From Rhodospirillaceae bacterium (lineage in GTDB: Bacteria; Pseudomonadota; Alphaproteobacteria; Rhodospirillales; Rhodospirillaceae): a stretch of 64,000 bases of DNA. The first letter of the stretch is position 1; each line of letters starts with the position of its first letter. A program made the position numbers and the translations under genes. This document shows positions 62,250 to 64,000 of this stretch, one piece after another. The stretch lies in assembly GCA_040219235.1 (NCBI GenBank), contig JAVJSV010000011.1, forward strand, positions 558,001 through 622,000, given 5' to 3'. Below the pieces are notes generated by a model. It had not been told where the DNA came from and did not search any database. It was given only the letters and a program-made list of their open reading frames with translations.

Positions 62250-63012
62250 CTTTATGTCGTCCTTCAACCGGTTGGGCCCATCCAAGGTGCTCTCCACTAT
62301 CAACGGCGATCATCTGCCCGGTGACGGCTGATGCACCGAGCAAATACTTAACCGCATTTGCAATATCTTCAACGTCTACTTTTCGTTGAAGCGGAGTAGC
62401 GCGCGCTTGAGCCATAAATGTCTCTTCCGTTTGGTGTTCGTTCGCAAGTGTTGGGCCTGGGCCGACACCATTCACCCGTATCCGAGGCGCAAGCGCCAAG
62501 GCTAAGGTCTGCGTCATTGCCCACAGCCCTGATTTGCTGATGGTATAAGAGAAAAAATTTGGTGTGAGATTGAACACCCTTTGATCAATTATATTGGTAA
62601 TGATTCCGTGGGACTCACACGGCAATGCACGTGCAAAGTCTTGGCTTAAGATAAAGGGGGCATGCAGATTCACGTTCAAATGCCGTGCCCAAGAGTAGGA
62701 GGTTACTTCATCCCACTGTTCTTCTTCAAAAATTGAAGCATTATTAACTAGGGCACCCAAGGGACCAAGGGCATCTGTTGCAGACGCTACTAACTTCCGT
62801 GTTTCATCCTCATCACTGAGGTCGGCATACAGCGTTGCGACCTGACAGCCATGTTGTTGAAGAGTGTGCGCTAAGATTTCAGCGCTTTCACTTGAGCCGA
62901 AATAGTGAATGGCAATATTCCATCCATCTTCAGCTAAAGCTTCAGACAGTGCACGGCCAATACGTTTGGCTCCGCCCGTTATCAAAATGGTTTTATGCGT
63001 TTCCTGTACCAT
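62242..63012 (-). CDS. Pteridine-reductase-like SDR (FolM-like)
   Basis: The 256-residue SDR has ITGGAKRIGRAL, the TGxxxRxG form of pteridine reductases (FolM/PTR1), NNASIF, the catalytic YTISK and GPGPTLAN. Together with the overlapping folB it suggests a role in reducing dihydropterins. Ordinary SDR specificity cannot be ruled out. It overlaps the antiporter gene by one base. Confidence 0.85.
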   Translation of the reverse strand: MVQETHKTILITGGAKRIGRALSEALAEDGWNIAIHYFGSSESAEILAHTLQQHGCQVATLYADLSDEDETRKLVASATDALGPLGALVNNASIFEEEQWDEVTSYSWARHLNVNLHAPFILSQDFARALPCESHGIITNIIDQRVFNLTPNFFSYTISKSGLWAMTQTLALALAPRIRVNGVGPGPTLANEHQTEETFMAQARATPLQRKVDVEDIANAVKYLLGASAVTGQMIAVDSGEHLGWAQPVEGRHKDG

Positions 63013-63986
63013 CAGACAAAGTTCTCAACGCCTGCGTATTGAATGCCAATGTAGGCCACGTATAGAAGCAAACAAACAAGTCCTTCACGTTTGGATAGCG
63101 TGTTACCAGAGAGCATAAAAGGAACCAGAATCACAGCTGCTGCAAGCATGACCCAAACGTCAAACGATAAGATCTGATGAGCGACTGGAACCTCCTCAAC
63201 TATCGCTGTTACACCCATAACACCAAGAATATTAAAGATGTTACTTCCCATCACATTACCAACAATGAGGTCGGTATGGCGCTTTGCGGCCGCAGCTGCC
63301 ACGGTGGCCAGTTCTGGCAGAGAGGTCCCAACGGCGACCATCGTCAAGCCAATGACTTCTTCACTTACGCCGATCCTGCGCGCAATTGTCGTTGCGCCGT
63401 TGACCAGAAGGTCGGCTCCTAAGGCAACGGCAGCCAGCCCACCAATAACCCAGAAAGCAGCAACAGCCGGTGCGACAATAGCTTCCGGCACGGCTTCATC
63501 AAGGTCGAGCATGCTGAGATCGTCTATCCCGTGTTTTTTGCCCTGTGCATAAGAAAAAAACAGAAAAGCGATCAGTAGTGCAAACATAATCATTCCGGAA
63601 ACACTACCGAACGACCCTGTAAAAGCTACGCCGATGAATAATGCTGTCGCGCCAATCATTATGGAACTGTCACGTATGAAATGCGCTCTGTTGGCTGCAA
63701 TTGGGCACATTATTGCACCAGCCCCGAGGATAAAAAGAATGTTTGCGATATTGCTCCCCACTACGTTACCCACGGCGATTCCTGAAGCTCCCTCCAAGGC
63801 GGCTCTCACACACACAACCAATTCAGGGAGAGAGGTTCCAAGAGCAACAATGGTTAGACCAACAACCAGAGGCGATATATTGAAACGAGCGGCTACCGCC
63901 ACCGCCCCCTTAATGAGGTAGTCCGCACCACCGCTCAGTAAAACGAGGCCGATAATCAGATAAATATAAGGAAGGACTTGCGACAA
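63012..63986 (-). CDS. CaxA/YrbG-type sodium/calcium antiporter
   Basis: The protein has about ten helices and the two inverted alpha repeats of the family: VGLTIVALGTSLPELVVCVRAALEGASGIAVGNVVGSNIANIL, and GLTMVAVGTSLPELATVAAAAAKRHTDLIVGNVMGSNIFNILG. TTG at 63986 is a possible start, but the frame stays open to the window edge, so a true start further out is possible. It is an inner membrane cation exchanger; it leads the CaxA-SDR-folB set. Confidence 0.9.
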   Translation of the reverse strand: MSQVLPYIYLIIGLVLLSGGADYLIKGAVAVAARFNISPLVVGLTIVALGTSLPELVVCVRAALEGASGIAVGNVVGSNIANILFILGAGAIMCPIAANRAHFIRDSSIMIGATALFIGVAFTGSFGSVSGMIMFALLIAFLFFSYAQGKKHGIDDLSMLDLDEAVPEAIVAPAVAAFWVIGGLAAVALGADLLVNGATTIARRIGVSEEVIGLTMVAVGTSLPELATVAAAAAKRHTDLIVGNVMGSNIFNILGVMGVTAIVEEVPVAHQILSFDVWVMLAAAVILVPFMLSGNTLSKREGLVCLLLYVAYIGIQYAGVENFV

Positions 63987-64000
63987 GATATACTGCCTAT

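Noticed and set aside
1-64000. tRNA or rRNA genes
   Set aside because: I looked in the gaps for cloverleaf-like arms with a GTTCRA-type T-loop and found none; a tRNAscan run would settle it.

Overview
The window is a moderately GC-rich bacterial chromosome segment that reads as an alphaproteobacterium, most like the Rhodospirillales-type lineages. I infer this from gene order and content: the cytochrome bc1 genes, the block ychF-pth-rplY-prs ... pgeF-midA-lgt-hldD, the set DUF1285-NUDIX-DUF6111-cca divergent from moxR-DUF58-DUF4159, and ilvE next to a MarR-OmpR-histidine kinase set. No rRNA, tRNA, CRISPR, insertion sequence, prophage or integrase gene was seen. Coding density is high and no gene is clearly broken, although the 5' end of ychF is disturbed.

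Region by region. 0-4 kb: a four-gene redox operon (membrane protein cut by the window edge, glutaredoxin-DinB fusion, monohaem cytochrome c, FAD/4Fe-4S old-yellow-enzyme reductase). 4-6.3 kb: an HSDL2-like SDR, a small membrane protein and an NmrA-like protein. 6.4-15 kb: a periplasmic copper-handling module (Cys/His-rich exported protein, TolC-type lipoprotein, two-cupredoxin-domain multicopper oxidase, YcnI-like protein, CopC-CopD-YtkA fusion) followed by two ABC-2 permeases with no ATPase gene nearby. 15.3-16 kb: two small stress-type proteins including CsbD, with an EcfG-like promoter. 16-22 kb (minus strand): cysE, a Kef-type antiporter, a TPR-sulfotransferase and a serine hydrolase. 22-28 kb: an Lrp/AsnC regulator, an M20 amidohydrolase, a CNNM-type protein, an M29-like aminopeptidase, a DUF533 protein and a CueR regulator with its own operator. 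28.5-36.8 kb (minus): a PepSY protein and the moxR/DUF58/BatA-like cluster. 36.9-39.7 kb (plus): DUF1285, NUDIX, DUF6111, cca. 39.9-43.2 kb: trmL and the bc1 operon. 43.3-51.7 kb (minus): a long housekeeping run for translation, nucleotide and envelope functions. 51.8-54.4 kb (plus): ubiK, ybjN-like, proC, a TetR-like gene. 54.4-57.1 kb (minus): kinase, OmpR-type regulator, MarR regulator (the petP/petR-type arrangement), divergent from ilvE. 58.1-64 kb (minus): moaE, moaD, pgsA, uvrC, then folB, a pteridine-reductase-like SDR and a CaxA-type antiporter.

How genes work together: copper sensing (CueR) and periplasmic copper proteins are present but physically separate; the bc1 complex and a petPR-like regulatory set sit in the same window; SDR plus FolB point to folate/pterin synthesis; MoaD and MoaE form molybdopterin synthase.

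The most distinctive features not explained by gene content are short tandem duplications at gene borders (units of 13, 15, 15, 16, 19 and 22 bp). One of them shifts the expected ATG of ychF out of frame, and another builds a near-perfect palindrome between cca and trmL.
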